A stretch of DNA of 64,000 nucleotides from Burhinus oedicnemus (taxonomy: Eukaryota; Chordata; Aves; Charadriiformes; Burhinidae): positions 813,172 through 877,171 of the forward strand of contig VFFE01006711.1 of the NCBI GenBank assembly GCA_008921705.1. Reading direction: 5' to 3'. The translations under genes and the position numbers were made by a program. Below are positions 63,412-64,000 of this stretch, piece after piece. Position 1 is the first letter of the stretch, and each line of letters begins with the position of its first letter. The notes beneath the pieces are model-generated. The model made no database searches. It saw only the letters and a list, made by a program, of their open reading frames with translations, and had not been told where the DNA came from.

Positions 63412-64000
63412 GGACAGTGCCTAAAAATGGGGATAGTAGTGTGAATATTACGCTAACCGCGTAGGCACAAACAGAACAGGCGGGGTCTACGCAGCCTCTA
63501 TAAAACAGTCCTGCAGGGTTTCCCAGAGACAGAAAGTGAAGGATTTTCCTTTTCTTAGGGTCATTTAGGATTTTACACTCTCAGATATCCATGAAATCTA
63601 TCACAACGTCCCTGGAAGAACACTTCGCAATTTATAGTTGAAAACCAGGACAGGATTAGGTTTAGGAAAAAACATGCTCATGAACAAAAGCAAAATATAA
63701 AACTTACAAAGGTTTCTCAAACTTTATTGTTCACTCTTGTAAGCTACTGATGACAGTTATGAAGAAGTACACTATAAGCTCACTGAACATCTAACTTGGA
63801 TATTAGGGACTAATACCTGCTCTGCAGCACAAAAGACCAAAACAGGAATAGGAATCAGGATCCCTCTATGTTGGCTTTATCCAGACACTTTGTTTCAGAC
63901 TGCACTCTTTCCCTACTTTAATTTTAAAAGCTCTTATATCACAAAATGAGATTTTAGTCAAATTTAAAAATTGCTTCAAAAACATCCAAAAAAATGCAAC

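Larger units (their letters stand above)
1..64000 (-). other. SORCS3: SORCS3 gene, internal part (nine exons and their introns)
   Basis: The whole window lies inside one minus-strand gene of the VPS10p-domain receptor family. Nine exons, read from high to low coordinates, join in phase into about 327 residues covering the later part of the VPS10p beta-propeller. SORCS3 is favoured over SORCS1 by recalled family features: SLHLHLQLSENPY, SSKETAPGL, ELSYTD and the WFLDWGGAL segment, where SORCS1 reads closer to YLDQGGVL. SORCS3 is a neuronal type I membrane protein that binds neurotrophin-type ligands and acts in postsynaptic receptor trafficking (family knowledge). Multi-kilobase introns fit the very large size of this gene in vertebrates. 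First and last exons, promoter and UTRs are outside the window. The alternative is the neighbouring paralogue SORCS1. Confidence 0.9.
49622..64000 (-). other. SORCS3: SORCS3 intron, upstream of first visible exon (partial)
   Basis: At least 14.4 kb of intron, open at the window edge. The preceding exon should end in a split Trp codon (TG|G) after a TPNRFYW-like segment, and I found no such sequence with a donor here, so it lies beyond 64000. The intron holds a MIR-like fragment near 50030-50125, an A15 run at 50459-50473, a truncated CR1 at about 56345-57572 and a GT-rich minisatellite at 58124-58143. It also holds a purine-rich tract at 59208-59254, the paired segments at 58930-59030 and 61833-61935, and an A19 run at 63393-63411. 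The open frames here (for example 61171-61638 on the minus strand) show no recognisable domain. Confidence 0.85.

Noticed and set aside
49622..64000. Search for the preceding SORCS3 exon ending in a split Trp codon
   Set aside because: No donor preceded by a compatible FYW coding sequence was seen, so it is assumed to lie beyond 64000.
1..64000. CRISPR arrays, operons, phage or bacterial mobile systems, tRNA or rRNA genes
   Set aside because: None are present. The repeats found are eukaryotic simple repeats, LINEs, SINEs and one LTR, and the coding sequence is intron-split vertebrate sequence.

Overview
This window is vertebrate nuclear DNA, almost certainly from a bird. It holds no prokaryotic or viral gene cluster. 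Three things point to a bird: coding sequence split into small exons with GT-AG introns, CR1 LINE fragments ending in the avian ATTCTATGA-type 3' repeat, and a long terminal repeat opening with the TGTCCTGGTTT sequence common in avian endogenous retroviruses. The species cannot be fixed by eye.

One gene spans the window on the minus strand: SORCS3, a type I membrane receptor of the VPS10p (sortilin) family, present only in part. Nine consecutive exons were found by reading conserved protein segments and canonical splice sites. From 5' to 3' of the gene they lie at 49621-49557, 42070-41952, 29221-29132, 26137-25958, 24146-24000, 23304-23202, 18931-18855, 18746-18655 and 14015-13908. They total 981 bp. 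Every junction is phase-consistent, giving about 327 residues without a stop. These residues form the later part of the ten-bladed VPS10p propeller, with several Asp-box blades. Upstream exons (signal peptide, propeller start) lie beyond 64000. Downstream exons (rest of VPS10p, PKD and leucine-rich regions, membrane segment, tail) lie before base 1. I looked for the adjoining exons in the window and did not find them.

Everything else is intronic. Introns range from 108 bp (18747-18854) to 12.7 kb (29222-41951), and both flanking introns exceed 13.9 kb. They contain two 5'-truncated CR1 elements of one subfamily on the plus strand (34974-35403 and about 56345-57572). The larger keeps recognisable reverse-transcriptase motifs but is broken by two stops and frameshifts. 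There are three older CR1-like fragments, three MIR-like ancient SINEs, and a minus-strand solo LTR (about 44686-45341). Simple repeats include a strong Z-DNA candidate at 15723-15754.

The most interesting unexplained signals are non-coding. One is a diverged pair of roughly 95-bp intronic segments (58930-59030 and 61833-61935). The others are a few segments dense in homeodomain or SOX-type sites (31480-31690, 34310-34505, 53220-53310) that may be conserved enhancers. These are inferences that need cross-species alignment. I see no evidence of an undescribed biochemical system.
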